Origin: Primulina eburnea
Taxonomy: Eukaryota; Streptophyta; Magnoliopsida; Lamiales; Gesneriaceae
DNA: 64,000 bases
NCBI RefSeq assembly: GCF_022965805.1
Contig: NC_133101.1
Coordinates: 558,001 to 622,000 of the forward strand
Direction of reading: 5' to 3'
The position numbers were made by a program, and so were the translations under genes. This document shows positions 12,055 to 23,679 of this stretch, one piece after another (the stretch's first letter is position 1; every line of letters begins with the position of its first letter). The notes under the pieces were generated by a model. That model was not told where the DNA came from and searched no databases. It was given only the letters and a program-made list of their open reading frames with translations.

Positions 12055-12979
12055 TTCTCCCTATATTCACCGTTTCTTAGCTAAATCTTGTAAAACGTGA
12101 TCTAATATATCACTTATCAACATAAGTAAGATTCTGAATTCAAAATCATATGGATCTTGAGATCTCATTCTTGTCATTAAATTAAGACAGTAATAATTTT
12201 TAAATGAATTCAATAAGAAAAAAATAAAAAGTTTGTTTTTTCAATAATAAGAAGTAATATTTTTGTGTATATAATAAATATATCGACACACATAATTTAT
12301 TATTTGCAACCTTATATGATATATATTTAAATCTAATAAGATTGGAATATTATATTATTGTCAGATAAATGAATGTTTTACACAAAAATCCAAATAAATG
12401 TTAGATTGGTAAATTGAAAAATTCGTGAAATTTAATATTATTTGGGTCTGCTTTTATATCCCTCATTGGGATTCATAAAATTTATTATAGACTTACATTG
12501 TTTTGTAAATAATTTATATTTACTTAGAAAACCCTATTAGTAACGAGTTCTATGATTTAAAAACACAAATTGTATATATAATTAATTTTATATATTGGGT
12601 TTTTTGCATAATAATATTTCATTAAATACACATAATTAATGGTAGTTACACATGCCGTGACATTAATGACTTTCCAACTATAGACTTCAACTATACGGAT
12701 TTATTGGGACGTACATTTACTCGACTCAATTAATTTATATAAAAATATATATATTTTTACACTCTATGGCAATAATATAATTTATTTTTTATATAACAAA
12801 TTTCTTGGATTTAATATTTTTGGCGGTTGTACTTCTGAAAGCAAAGTCTATATATAATGATTGGAGCTTTTCACAATTTATTTACGTACAGCTTTGTTAA
12901 AAATGGGACCATTCCAACCAAAAAAATAGCGTGGGACCAATAAATTTAAAGGTTAGGCCTCGTTTCCATATATAATTTT
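12053..12979. other. AT-rich intergenic DNA
   Basis: No gene, RNA or transposon end recognised. Very AT-rich with scattered ATATAT tracts. Confidence 0.5.
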
Positions 12980-13140
12980 TGTTAATTTAATTGATGTTTC
13001 AACCATCCATTTTTTTATAGTAATTAATACATAAATAATAATACACACGTCATTTTAATTCGAATTTAATTCTGAAAATCAACCACACCAACGTTGATTT
13101 AATCAGCGGTTAGCCAAGTATTATCACCATTAATATTATA

Positions 13141-13414
13141 CTAGTTACTATGCACACGCGTTGCGTGTGTTTACAATCTTTTTTATTATTATCGATGTAC
13201 TAAAGTGAAATTTGACAAATTTTGGAGGGACTAAATTTAAATTTAATGGTTGAAATAAAAAAATAAAAATAAAAGTGTGTGTTGAAATTAAAAAAACAAA
13301 ACAAAAAACAAAAGTGTAATATTAGTATCATATAAGGGTAAAAGTGGAAAAAAAAAGTTGGTGTCCTCTCTAGGTAGTTACTATAGGGTCCTCACACTTA
13401 ATAGATAGTATAGA
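13141..13414 (-). mobile_element. Short non-autonomous Helitron
   Basis: Read on the minus strand it begins tctatactatctattaag (13414 downward) and ends at 13141 with ctag, preceded by the hairpin cacacgc-aac-gcgtgtg about 8 nt upstream. It is flanked by A on the 5' side and T on the 3' side, as expected for Helitron insertion between A and T. The 274-bp body carries no helicase. The 3' hairpin is identical in sequence to that of the larger Helitron at 30997-32991, so both probably use the same transposition machinery. Confidence 0.85.
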
Positions 13415-13541
13415 TATGCTCGCTTTTATTGATGATAGTGACGATATTGATGTTAGTGACATCATATTAAAATTCAAGAGCAATATATCATAAATTATAT
13501 ATAAAAAGTAACTTGAATTGAAAATTTTATAATAATAAACT

Positions 13542-13546
<5 letters not shown>

Positions 13547-13599
<53 letters not shown>

Positions 13600-13760
13600 T
13601 TGATATTCTGCACATCTACCGTGTACACATTTGTGAGCACCGATGAGGTGTCACTCACTCATTGGATGAGCAATTTTTCTATATTTCATCACATCTAATG
13701 GGTGAGTGACACACCATCGATACTCACATAAGTGTGCACGGTAGGTGCGCAGGATATCAA

Positions 13761-13806
<46 letters not shown>
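13547..13806. mobile_element. Foldback MITE (13597-13763) embedded in TA repeats (copy 2)
   Basis: A 167-bp element made of two long inverted arms. The left arm begins gttttgatattctgcac and the right arm ends ctgcgc-type sequence then gatatcaaaac. The arms pair for about 75 nt, including ctaccgtg and gtgtcactcac. It is flanked on both sides by (TA)n tracts (13547-13596 and 13764-13806). This suggests a TA target preference or capture of microsatellite sequence at the ends, as reported for MITEs of the rice Micron type. No coding capacity. Confidence 0.88.
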
Positions 13807-13809
<3 letters not shown>

Positions 13810-14599
13810 AAGCCAAATCCAACTCGATTTGTCATGAACATAATTAATCGAGGGCTTAATTAATTAATTAACAAAAAACGATAATAGACCAACAATATAT
13901 CATTAATCCGACCTCGTGTTGGGTGGTTGGGTCATGGGGTCGGAATATTTCGGGTCGGTGCACCTTTGGAACCCGGCCTTGATTCCTAACACAATTAATA
14001 ATTATTTTAGTATCGGATTTACAAAAGATTCCTAGTGTCGCATTACTTGACAATGTCTCCTCAACAAATTAATTATGTTCACTATGTGTGTGTGTGTGTG
14101 GGCACGTGTGTAATTGAAAATGGAGGTAAATAGTGATATTCAATATTTCTGTAAAATAAATAGAATTTCAAAAAGAAAATATATTTTTAAAAAAAGAACA
14201 TTTTCTTGCAAATTTTTCTAGTATTATGCGAAGAACAATTCCAAGAACAACTGGATTTGGAAGGGTACTAGAAGCATCCCTATTATTTTAATTAAAATAA
14301 TATTAAGTCGTAGCATTTGGTATCTGTTGGGTTTATAATTCTGTCTTGTCTCTGTTTTGTTTTGTCTAATCCAAGACCAAATATTTGGCATCATGCTACC
14401 AACCATCTCAATCATGTTGGTTAGTTGAGTGCATGCATTGCTTCAAAAAATAATCATTACCGGGAAGCCTGAACTTGAAACAATTTCGGTGGATGCTTTG
14501 ATATGTTAACATACATGGGTTTAGGGTATTTTTAACTTGTAATGTAATTTACAAATTTATGTGGATTTGTGTTCTGTTTTTTGGAAGAGTACATCTCTT

Positions 14600-14745
14600 G
14601 TAAGATGATTTCACATATTTTTATTTGTGAAACAGATCAACTCTGTTCATATTTATAATAAAAAATAATATTTTCTCATGATTGACTCAAATAGAATATT
14701 TTTCTCATAAAATTTACTCATGAGACGGTCTAACATGATTTTAAA
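14600..14745 (-). repeat. gtgagacggtctcac-family repeat, divergent copy
   Basis: Retains the family landmarks in reverse orientation: the 'gatcaactctgttcatattt' equivalent, then 'aataaaaaataatattttctcatga', then 'actcatgagacggtct'. It is degraded at both ends. Confidence 0.65.
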
Positions 14746-15659
14746 AACACCAAAATGATTTGGATTGCCCAATGATGCAAGTATAATTTTTCCGCACATG
14801 ATACACGTTCTAAGGTTATTTTTCTAAGTTTGTTACTATACCTAGTAACATTTGTTGGATTAACTACGTCGTGTTATTCTAATTTATTGTATAGAACTAT
14901 ATTCAGTCTTTGTTTTTATTTTATAATTGGGGTGGAGATGGAGTTTCGAATTTGAAACCTCGACCTCTTTTTGAGAAGGTGGTGTGTACCGATCTTACCA
15001 AAAATTTGAATAAAACCACACATTGGGATCGTATGCATTACATAAACTTAGCAACCTACTATACCACGCAACTTATTTAAAACAAAACTACACACTTTGC
15101 ATCTTGAAAGTTTGCTTTCGCCTTTGAGAATCTGAAAATATTGGGCTCGGAATAAGCCCTGGCCTGGTTATTATTTGGGTCCAAATTACACGGATCTAAA
15201 TCTAGATCAAATTGGACCGATATCAAACTATAATGTAAAAACTCAGACAGAAAATAATCTACATCGAAATTTTTTATTTTCTTACACAAAACAATATAAT
15301 CCAGCTGTGGTTAAACTTATACATACTCAAAAGCAGTATCAGCAATGTCTTATTTATTTATTTATTAATTAAAAATAATTATTGAAGCAATATAATTCAA
15401 AATTGTTTTTTTTTTTTAAAAAAACAGGCTCTTACAAATAACAAGCATAAGCCAGCCACCGTTAGAGCCAGTAATTATATGGTAATTATCTGTTTAGTAT
15501 AAATTTCAACCTTCGGTATATCATACAAACATGGAGTCAATACATTGGATACATATACAGTTGGGAAAACTTACATTAACATTAACAGGCAACAGCTTAT
15601 TTTCCGCGTATAAATTAATCCCAAATTCACCTAGGAGGTAGCAACAGGGCTAATTGTCA
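14746..15659. other. Intergenic DNA downstream of the CASP-like gene
   Basis: No gene recognised. Poly-T and poly-A tracts near 15404-15425. The part just below 15660 should be 3'UTR of the minus-strand CASP-like gene. Confidence 0.5.
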
Positions 15660-17096
15660 CTAAGTAGGTATGGATGTGCAGAGGGCATACCCAGATATGA
15701 GAGAACTCGAGGCGAGGGCGAAAAACGCAAGGAAAGACATTGATACAGATGCCGTTGCCATATCTGGGAACTTGTCCTTTCCCCAATTCAATTGCCAGTC
15801 AACAATCCGAACCGTGGCTGATGAAGATGCCGATATCAGAAGGTAAGCAATCACCTGCCACCACAAAATAATGCCCGTCACCAATCACGTAATTTATGTG
15901 GAGTGCATTGCGTCAAACCTCAAAAATACAGATTGATGAAGGCAGCGAGACGTTGAAGGAATTAAGGATCGAGTCAGTACATTGGTATCAAGACTACGCA
16001 CTAATTGATGTAAGTATAATTTGAGCCTCGAGGCCAATCAAACCAAGTATTAATAACCAGTTTGCATACAAATTCTTTTTATATCACGTCAAGGATTATA
16101 TCCTGACCATTTTGTTGTCACTGTGATGATCAACAACAATATTGATTTTAATAACCAGAAAATGAAATACATTTCTCCCTAAGGTGCAAATATTTGGCCA
16201 AATTATTCATACTCTTAACACTTTCCAAGTAATAATTTTAAAAACTTGCCTGATCAAAGGCCAAATCGAAGTAATATCTGAGTTGCTTTCTATCCTGCAC
16301 AGAATACTTTCCGGTGGCCAAGTCGAAAGACAAATCCATTGTCTGAGCTCCCGAGTACACAAAGCCTATTATATTAACTGATACACAGTATCTACAAAAT
16401 CCCATTTCAATTTTCGAAAGAAAACAAAATATCAAAACACAATATTTCCCGATATAACTAGTTAAGATAAGTAAAAATCGAAACTTGCAAAATTGTACGA
16501 AGTTGAAAATGATAGAACAATACAGACCTGAACTCTTTGTAGCGATAAAAAGAATCGAGAGCCCAGCCTTGGTTTCTATCAGCTGTCATCACTGAAAACG
16601 AAACCAAGCAAAACAAAAACCCAAAAATCCTGAACCCCAGAGCAGCTCTTTTCATCAACTTCTTCCTCTTCGCATTTCTCAGTATCGACAGAGACGGTCT
16701 AACCCTCCTCACCCGACCTCCGTCGCCCTCCTCCCGATTGGTTTTGGTTGCCACGCCCACCGGATGCTCCGACACGTCGCGATTCACCATCACCACCGGC
16801 GGCTGAATCTCCGGCGAGCGAGGTTTGTCTTTGTCCGGAGAAAACCCATGATCTATGGTCGTCCGATCAGATGTAATCGACGAACGCGGCGGCGAGAGCG
16901 ATATGTGTTCCCCGCTGTTGCGGTGGGAGAGAGGAGGAGATGATTTGGGAAGTGCGAGCTCATGCAGAGAAGACAGAGGCGGGGAGCCCGAACCAGAATC
17001 GGAATCGAAATAGGAATCGCGAGGCGCGCGTTGTTTACTTTGATTTTCCATAGTTTGAGCTGCGCGGATGGAGTGATGACGAGAATCCATTTCCAT
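15660..17096 (-). CDS. CASP-like protein, subfamily 4A
   Basis: Three exons (17096-16528, 16391-16250, 15854-15660) give 301 aa. The first ~150 residues are hydrophilic, Ser/Pro-rich and basic (LSILRNAKRKKLMKRAA), typical of the CASPL4A N-terminal extension. Four membrane segments follow: FRIFGFLFCLVSFSVM, YCVSVNIIGFVYSGAQ, VIAYLLISASSSATV and SMSFLAFFALASSSLISGYA. Family marks include FRYKEFRY-like loop residues, DLATGKY and the YLLISASSSA segment. CASP and CASP-like proteins are four-pass plasma-membrane scaffolds; CASPs order the Casparian strip, while CASPL4 roles are less defined. Intron 2 uses a GC donor (gatcag|gcaagt) with an ordinary AG acceptor. The ATG at 17096 was chosen; a second in-frame ATG at codon 16 (MENQS) is a plausible alternative start. 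Confidence 0.92.
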
Positions 17097-17394
17097 TTCC
17101 CAATTTTATGGATTGTTATTTATTATTTGGAGGGGGCGGCGAAAAAAATATTAAATAAAATAATAAAATATAGTAAGTTGGTGTTTTGGGTCCAATTTTA
17201 AAAAAATAAGGTGTACATGTGTTACCTTTCCGAATAGGTATGCGTGTGTGTATATATATTTATATATACACGCATTGATCTTGTATATTATATATACACA
17301 CACATACACGCATTGAGTTTGTATATTTTATATACATCCTTATTATTATTGTCATTGAAAGTAATTAGAAAGCAGCTTTTCTCATGAAATAGAG

Positions 17395-17560
17395 TTATTG
17401 TGAGACGGTCCCATACTTTGAGACGGGTCAATCCCACCGACATTCACAATAAAAAATAATACTATTAGCATAAAAAGTAATATTTTTTCATTAATGATCT
17501 AAATAAAAGATTCGTCTCAAAAGTCACGACTCATGAGATCGTCTCACATAAATTTTTGCA
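17395..17560 (-). repeat. gtgagacggtctcac-family repeat (reverse copy)
   Basis: Shares the family order in reverse: ttgtgagacggtc, then gagacgggtcaatcc, an AT-rich centre with aaaaagtaatattttttcat, then gagatcgtctcac. Forms an inverted pair with the copy at 17785-17965. Confidence 0.85.
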
Positions 17561-17784
17561 TTTCTTATTTCTTATGATATTAAATTTGTTATCTTTTAAT
17601 ATTTCTCTCCAACATCATGTTGGGTCTGCTGATTTCCGATTGAAAGTGGCAAAAATTTTAATTTTATATCTCAGAATTATTTATTATTTTTTTTAAATTT
17701 AAAACACGTTGTTTAAATATATTTAATTCATTAGTGATCAATTTTATGAGTAATAAATAAAATAAAAGTATCTGATTTAATTTT

Positions 17785-17965
17785 GGCAAAAACTTGTGTG
17801 AGACGGTCTCACGGATCATATTCGTGAGACGGATCTTTTATTTGGGTCATCTATTGAAAAGTATTATTTTTTATGCTAATAGTATTACTTTTTATTGTGA
17901 ATATGGGTATGGTTGATCTGTTTCACAGATTAAGATCCGTGAGACGGTCTCACATGACACCCACT
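17785..17965 (+). repeat. gtgagacggtctcac-family repeat (forward copy)
   Basis: One of the best preserved copies: begins aaaacttgtgtgagacggtc and contains cgtgagacggatcttttat, tattactttttattgtgaat, then ends gatccgtgagacggtctcac. The ends are themselves inverted, as in a MITE. No coding capacity. Confidence 0.9.
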
Positions 17966-18146
17966 CTTTAATTTTAGACTGTGTGAAATATACGGCTGAG
18001 ATTCGCTATGGACATCCACAAAATCAACGGTTTGTTAGCAAATGAATCGTCATTCAAAGCGTATTCGAAGGTCGCCTTCAAATCGCGAGTCGAATAAATA
18101 CTGCAAATCTATTTTCTCAATTTGTGGATTCTCATTTCTTCAACAG

Positions 18147-19052
18147 GTAAGTCAGTATCTCAATTATCAGATCAGCTGCTCGATTTGTTAATTCAATTTT
18201 GATAAAGTCATGATCTGATTTCTGTCGTATGGGTTGGATATTGTTTTTTTCACTGTAGTTTTTGGTGGTTTAGATTTGTAGGTTGAAAATACCCATTTGT
18301 TTTCGAGATGATTTGTCATCTGATGTTTTTCATGTCGATGTTTATTTGGTGGATTATTGATTCGGTCGAAATCTATTGATGTGACTTCGTTTCTTCTTTC
18401 ACGTTTGTAATTTATTTGTCGACGAATACTCGAAAATTTGGGGAGATGGTATTTATGTTTTTCGATCATATGGTTTTGGCTTTTGTTTGAGCTTTAAATT
18501 GCTTATTCATGCGTTGTTTGGCGGTTCATTTGCAAAATCATTTTTTTTCCTGCTTCTTCCTTGCACGCAGTTGTTCATCAGCATAGATGTATTGTTTGAT
18601 CCGATGAATTCTCCGAACTTTACCATTTAATTAATTGTATTAGTTCAATAACGAGGCTAGTATTTCGTGCTGGAGAATGCTTGCATGTCTTGGGCGATTG
18701 TGGCTTTTTGTTCAGATCCTATATGGGTTTGGCCCGAGTTCTCTGGCCCACCTTTTCCCATTCTGGCGCTTGTGGTTTGTAGCGTCCTGAAAGGCGTGTT
18801 CATTTTATAATATAATATGAGATATTTGCCCATAATTTTTTATCTGATAGATATCTAGTTTCAACTATATCTCCGCTGTTAGGTCTGGTGAGAGTTTGTT
18901 TAAACCATGAGGTCGAGAAGTTTCCTAATTAACTAGTAGCTCTATGGAGCTGATGCGACATTAACGCTTTTGTGTAAATGTTTGTACATTTTTTCTATTC
19001 AATTCTTCCTTAAAATTGGCCTTTTTTGTGATTTTTTGACATGTTGTGGTAG
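18147..19052 (+). other. 5'UTR intron of the OB-fold gene
   Basis: Starts with the strong donor cag|gtaagt after 18146 and ends at tggtag 19051-19052, leaving an 11-nt leader before the ATG at 19064. T-rich throughout, with many ttgtttg-type motifs, as in plant leader introns that can enhance expression. Its first ~100 bp (18144-18244) are duplicated at 26431-26531. Confidence 0.75.
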
Positions 19053-19063
19053 GTTTGATTCAA

Positions 19064-19925
19064 ATGGCTGAAACTACATCAGCTTTGAGGAAGCCAGTTT
19101 TCACCAAGGTGGATCAGCTTCGGCCTGGCACAAATGGACACAATCTTGTAGTAAAAGTTGTCAGTTCCAATACTGTTATGCAAAAGGGCAGGCCAGATAG
19201 GCCTCAAGTTGGTCAAGTGCGAATTGCTGAATGTCTGGTGGGAGATGAAACTGGAGTGATTGTGTTTACAGCCAGAAACGATCAAGGTAGATTGCCATAT
19301 TTTTGTTTCATTGATGTATTGACCATTTGATGATGCATTCCCTTTCTAGAAATAACTACGAGGACGTTGATTTGATGCAAGAAATAGATAAGATCTTGTT
19401 TTATGGATATTATAAAGTTGTGTTACTTTGTTTTTTCGTTGTATATTAATTATTATCCCTGAAAATTAGGATTGCTGATACAAACGGACCAAATAAAAGA
19501 TAAAACTCCAATAATCTGGTGCTTTCTTTACCGTGTATGTGATTTGGAAATAACAATGGGATGAATGTCATGACTAATTCCAGAGCAGGATGAGTTGGTT
19601 GTTTTTAGTGTTGTGCGTTTTAAATCTGATTGTTGGAAAGTCCACTCTCACTAGCTCTAGCGCCTCAAAGCCAAATGGTGGTTCCCTTTTATTCAAGATT
19701 TAGATCATCCTTCTGACACTTGTGTTATCTGCAGTTAAAATAATGAATCCCGATGCCACAGTAATTATGCGAAATGCGAAAATTGACATGTTCAAAGGAT
19801 CAATGAGGCTGGCTGTGGATAAATGGGGACGTTTAGAAGTGACTGAACCGGCAAGCTTCACTGTTAAGGAAGATAACAATCTCTCCCTAGTTGAATACGA
19901 ATTGGTCAATGTTTCCGAGGAGTGA
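19064..19925 (+). CDS. Small single-stranded nucleic-acid-binding OB-fold protein (At4g28440-like)
   Basis: Two coding exons, 19064-19286 and 19735-19925, give 137 aa. The sequence has the conserved features of the plant At4g28440-like family: LRKPVFTKVDQLRPGTNG, LVVKVVSSNTV, RIAECLVGDETG, VIVFTARNDQ, then RNAKIDMFKGSMRLAVDKWG and LSLVEYELVNV. The whole protein is one OB fold related to the SOSS-B/RPA-type single-stranded nucleic-acid binding domain. The biological role in plants is not settled. The start is the ATG after a 5'UTR intron; the upstream in-frame codons lie in that intron. Length is full for the family, with no defects. Confidence 0.92.
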
Positions 19926-21670
19926 CTCTACTAGCTCTCTCTTCTGCTTCCATGGAAATAAATCATACACAAGGAGACAGAAAATGGGTTTTATGTTTAA
20001 AGATGTTCAAGGTGATAATTTTGTTGTTTTGAAGTCCTACGCAATGTTGTGGTGAACAAGAAGCGTTGTTTTGCATTTGGAGGTTCAGTGAGGATCATCA
20101 CGGCTGGTGTAAACAGGCAGGGTCAAGTGATTCTAAACATCCTATTGTCTTTGTTCAAGACATTATTTACACCTATCTTGGATATTTATGTTTAAATGAA
20201 GTTAATACTGGATGTCCTTGCACAATCTTCTTGAATGGATCAACGTGGAACTCGTTTTTATTTATCATCGTCTTCGTCAAGAAATTCTTCGTCTCAGAGT
20301 ACTCTATTTTGTCTGCATAAATCTCTTTTTGTTCTTAATATAGGTACATTTTAAATATATATATATAGTAATTTATTGGTTACACTGGAATCGAGTCCGT
20401 GATGAGTATGAATGTGGTGGCTTTAAGATCTTATCTACTACAAGAATTCTAAAAATAGCCACATCACATTGCCTCATTTTCCTTGCATAGAATGTTAGAA
20501 ACTGTAAATTTATAGTTGATCTACTCATTCAGTAATCTAAAATTGACTAATACATAACATCGGAATATGACATGTTCTTTAAAAATTAGAGTAGTTGGAA
20601 AAAAAAAAGTGTGGGTAGCTTAATTAATGGTCGATAGTTTGGGCATTGCATCACGAGGATCATGTCCAGCCCAACAAGAAATGATTGTGAAGAAGACATC
20701 ACACTGAATATTTTGTACATTCCATTTACTTGCAGCTGCCTTTGCCTCGTTTCTGTGACTTATCCATGTGGCATGTTTCAATAATAAATTATGCATAATA
20801 TTACTAACAAAATTGAAAGATATGTATAATAAAATAAATGTATAATTTTAATTAGGTTCGAATTTGAGATAAATGTTGGATATAACATGAAAAAATCGAA
20901 AACTTTTTTTTAATATGGTTACACAAATATTTTGAAATCTGAAATCAAAAACCTCTTTTTCCCTCTGATTGTAATTATTTGACAATAGCAACATTAGCGC
21001 ACGATGATCCCTCCACTCTACCGGTCCCCTATGGATGGAATAATTAATGGATAAGTTTCAAACAGGTCCCCGAATTTTGAACTAACCTTCAAAACATCCC
21101 TCTGTTTTTCAGGTTTCTTCATTTTGATAGTCCTAATTACTTTTCCATTTGATTTAGTTACATCCTAAATCTACTCAAAAACCTTAGCATCAAATGTTTC
21201 AATTGATTTAAGATTCATCTTCTTGGTTAAATAAATAAAATTAAAATCGGTCGTAAAAAGGAATTTATGTTGTGCTAATTTCAATTTAATCTTTTTAGAT
21301 CATGCAAGGAAACTAAAGTTATTCTTTCTTTGTTAGCAAGTCTTTTTTCTCTTTTGTCCTTTAATATCACAATTTTTTTTATTATATTTGTTACCATGAT
21401 GAATTACTAGATTGTCCTCAAATAAAAATCTAACTATTAGAGGGTGCTGTAATTAAATTGATGCAAAAAGTTGGGGGTGCTTTTGAGTTCCCCCTAATTA
21501 GTGTAGCCAGTATGACAAGCCTATTAAAAAACGAAACAAAATCCTTTCAGTTTTTTTATTGCATTTAAACCATCATTCTCTTGAAAAAAAGGACGAAAAC
21601 TTCAAAACCCAAAAATATAATTTACGAAGTATTCAAATATTAAATATTATTTTTATGTTGCTTTATAATT
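19926..21670. other. Intergenic region downstream of the OB-fold gene
   Basis: The first ~400 bp probably include the OB-fold 3'UTR. Nothing else recognisable as a gene or transposon end. An ORF of 84 codons near 20066-20320 has no family resemblance. Confidence 0.5.
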
Positions 21671-21674
21671 CATG

Positions 21675-22047
21675 AATGAGTCTCATGTGAGACCGTCTAA
21701 TGGATCTTAATCTGTGAGACGGGTCAACTCTACTCATATTCAAAATAAAAATTAATACTCTTAACATAAAAAAATAATACTTTTTAATGGATAACTCAAA
21801 TAAGAGATCCGTCTTACAAATACGACCCGTGAGACTGTCTCACACAAGTTTTTGCCATAATTCATTTGACAAAAACTTGTGTGAGACGGTCTCACGAGTC
21901 GTATTTTGTGAGACGAATCTTTATTTGAATTATCCATGAAAAACTATTATTTTTATGAGAGTATTACTTTTTATTATGAATATGAGTAGGGTTGATCCGT
22001 CTCACAGATTGAGATCCGTGAGATGACCTCACATATATCTCCTCTAA
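21675..22047. repeat. Head-to-head pair of gtgagacggtctcac-family repeats
   Basis: A reverse copy (21675-21862) is followed after only a few bases by a forward copy (21869-22047). The centre reads ctcacacaagtttttgcc, then acaaaaacttgtgtgagac, so the two copies form one long imperfect palindrome of about 370 bp. No coding capacity. Confidence 0.88.
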
Positions 22048-23679
22048 TTCATTTGATTCAGTGAGAGACAATTGTAGCAAATCTATGTCCAACTAAAAAA
22101 ACTAATTTTATAAATATTTTTAAAAATCAAATTTAATAAAATTCAGCTTGCACATCCAATTTAATTTTTTTGAATTGAAGAGATCTGTATGGAGCAAGTA
22201 GCAGGGGCAGTTCAGGGATTTACTCCTTCCCCGTGGTTCGCATGTAATGTAAATACCCGACACGAGGCTGCCGGGTTGGGTTCGGACAGCAAAACACGCA
22301 GTCTATATTTACTGCCCGGCTCGCCGGTTACACAAATCCCCCTTATTGCTCCTCCATTCTCCATTTCCATACAAAATCTAATCCATTTCTCAGCCGCGCA
22401 TTGTTTTACACTCTATTAATCGATAGTTTCATCAGTTTCACAGGTGCTGCTTTAGCCTATCATTTCTCCTCGTGCTCGCGTGGTGAGCGTTCTTCTTTTT
22501 CTACGCATTTTATGATTTTTAATTGAATTTTTACGTGCTGTTACTCTGAATCCGATGATAGGGAAGAGTTTTGGTTGATTTAAATCGTTACGTGGTGAAT
22601 GAGCGAGATCTTAGTGAATTTGTACTCGGACTGAGTTGACATTTGTGTTTGTCTCGTTCATTGTATGTTTTGCATTCATTTTGCTGTTTTTGATTTTGTT
22701 TTAGCGCTAGATCTCTCTACCGATAGTGTGCAACTGAAGTAGATTTGTCGATGCAAGAACTTTTTTTGATTGGTTTTTTGCCAGTTTACTCGTCTGATGT
22801 GAATTGTGATCTCTTGTGATGTGGTGGATAAAATTGAATAAGTTGAAGAGTTTGGTGGCTTCTGGGGAAAAATGAGTGAGGATTTTGGTTATGTTGGAGA
22901 GTTTCCTGCGAAACTTCATTAGGTTAAGTATATGAATGTCCTGCTTCTGCGGACTGAGATTCTCTTACACGTATGAGATTGATCACTCGTTATGTTTATA
23001 TTAGTGGAACAGGGTTGAGCATTAGTTATATGTTAAATCTGTCCGTTAGAAACTTCATTACTGAAATGTACTTCTCATAGTAAGGATGATAGTCTGAATA
23101 CATGATATGTTAGGTGGAAATATCTGTCACATTACAATGCTCTTATGTCTGATTTGATTATTAATATTATTCGCAAAATGGTGAATGTTATATTTGAAAT
23201 TACTTAAGATAAGATGTCGTATAAAATGTGCATATTCCCCTACTTATGGAAAAATTCGTTTAACTGTTTCCGCATTGTGTGTCCCCACTGGCTCTTTTTT
23301 AAGTTCATATATTGTTCATAACAATTTGCTCCTTTGTTAGACTAAAAAATTTGAAAATATTTAAATATTGTAAGTGAGTTGTGATGATTTGTTGCCAGAA
23401 AATAAGCGCAAGTAGGAAAGTGCTCTATGGTAAGTTGGTTGATCCATGTATTCATATCTGTTTTGCATATTGTTGATCAATTGCCTTTAAGTTTACTTCT
23501 CTTTTATCAATTAATCAGTTGATATGTTTTATTTTATCAATCCCGACTAATCAGGTTTCATTTTGTTTTCACTTGGTTTCTCTTGGCGCAGCAGCAAGGA
23601 ATTGATTTTTTTTAAAAATTATTTATCACTATAAATTAAATCTTGTTTATAAGTGTTAATTATTTCCAAAATGTCAGGC

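Larger units (their letters stand above)
12980..14295. repeat. Source block of a dispersed duplication (copy at 27262-27945)
   Basis: Two parts of this interval, 12980-13140 and about 13817-14295, reappear collinearly at 27262-27945 with high identity. Shared landmarks include ccaacgttgatttaatcag, cgacctcgtgttgggtggtt and ggaatatttcgggtc. The middle part (13141-13816), which holds a Helitron and a foldback MITE, is missing from the other copy. No gene is recognised in either copy. Short in-frame stretches are shared but do not resemble known proteins. Confidence 0.85.

Noticed and set aside
22189..22419. 76-codon ORF upstream of the ARM gene
   Set aside because: Probably promoter/leader sequence; no conserved motif and ends just before the leader donor region.
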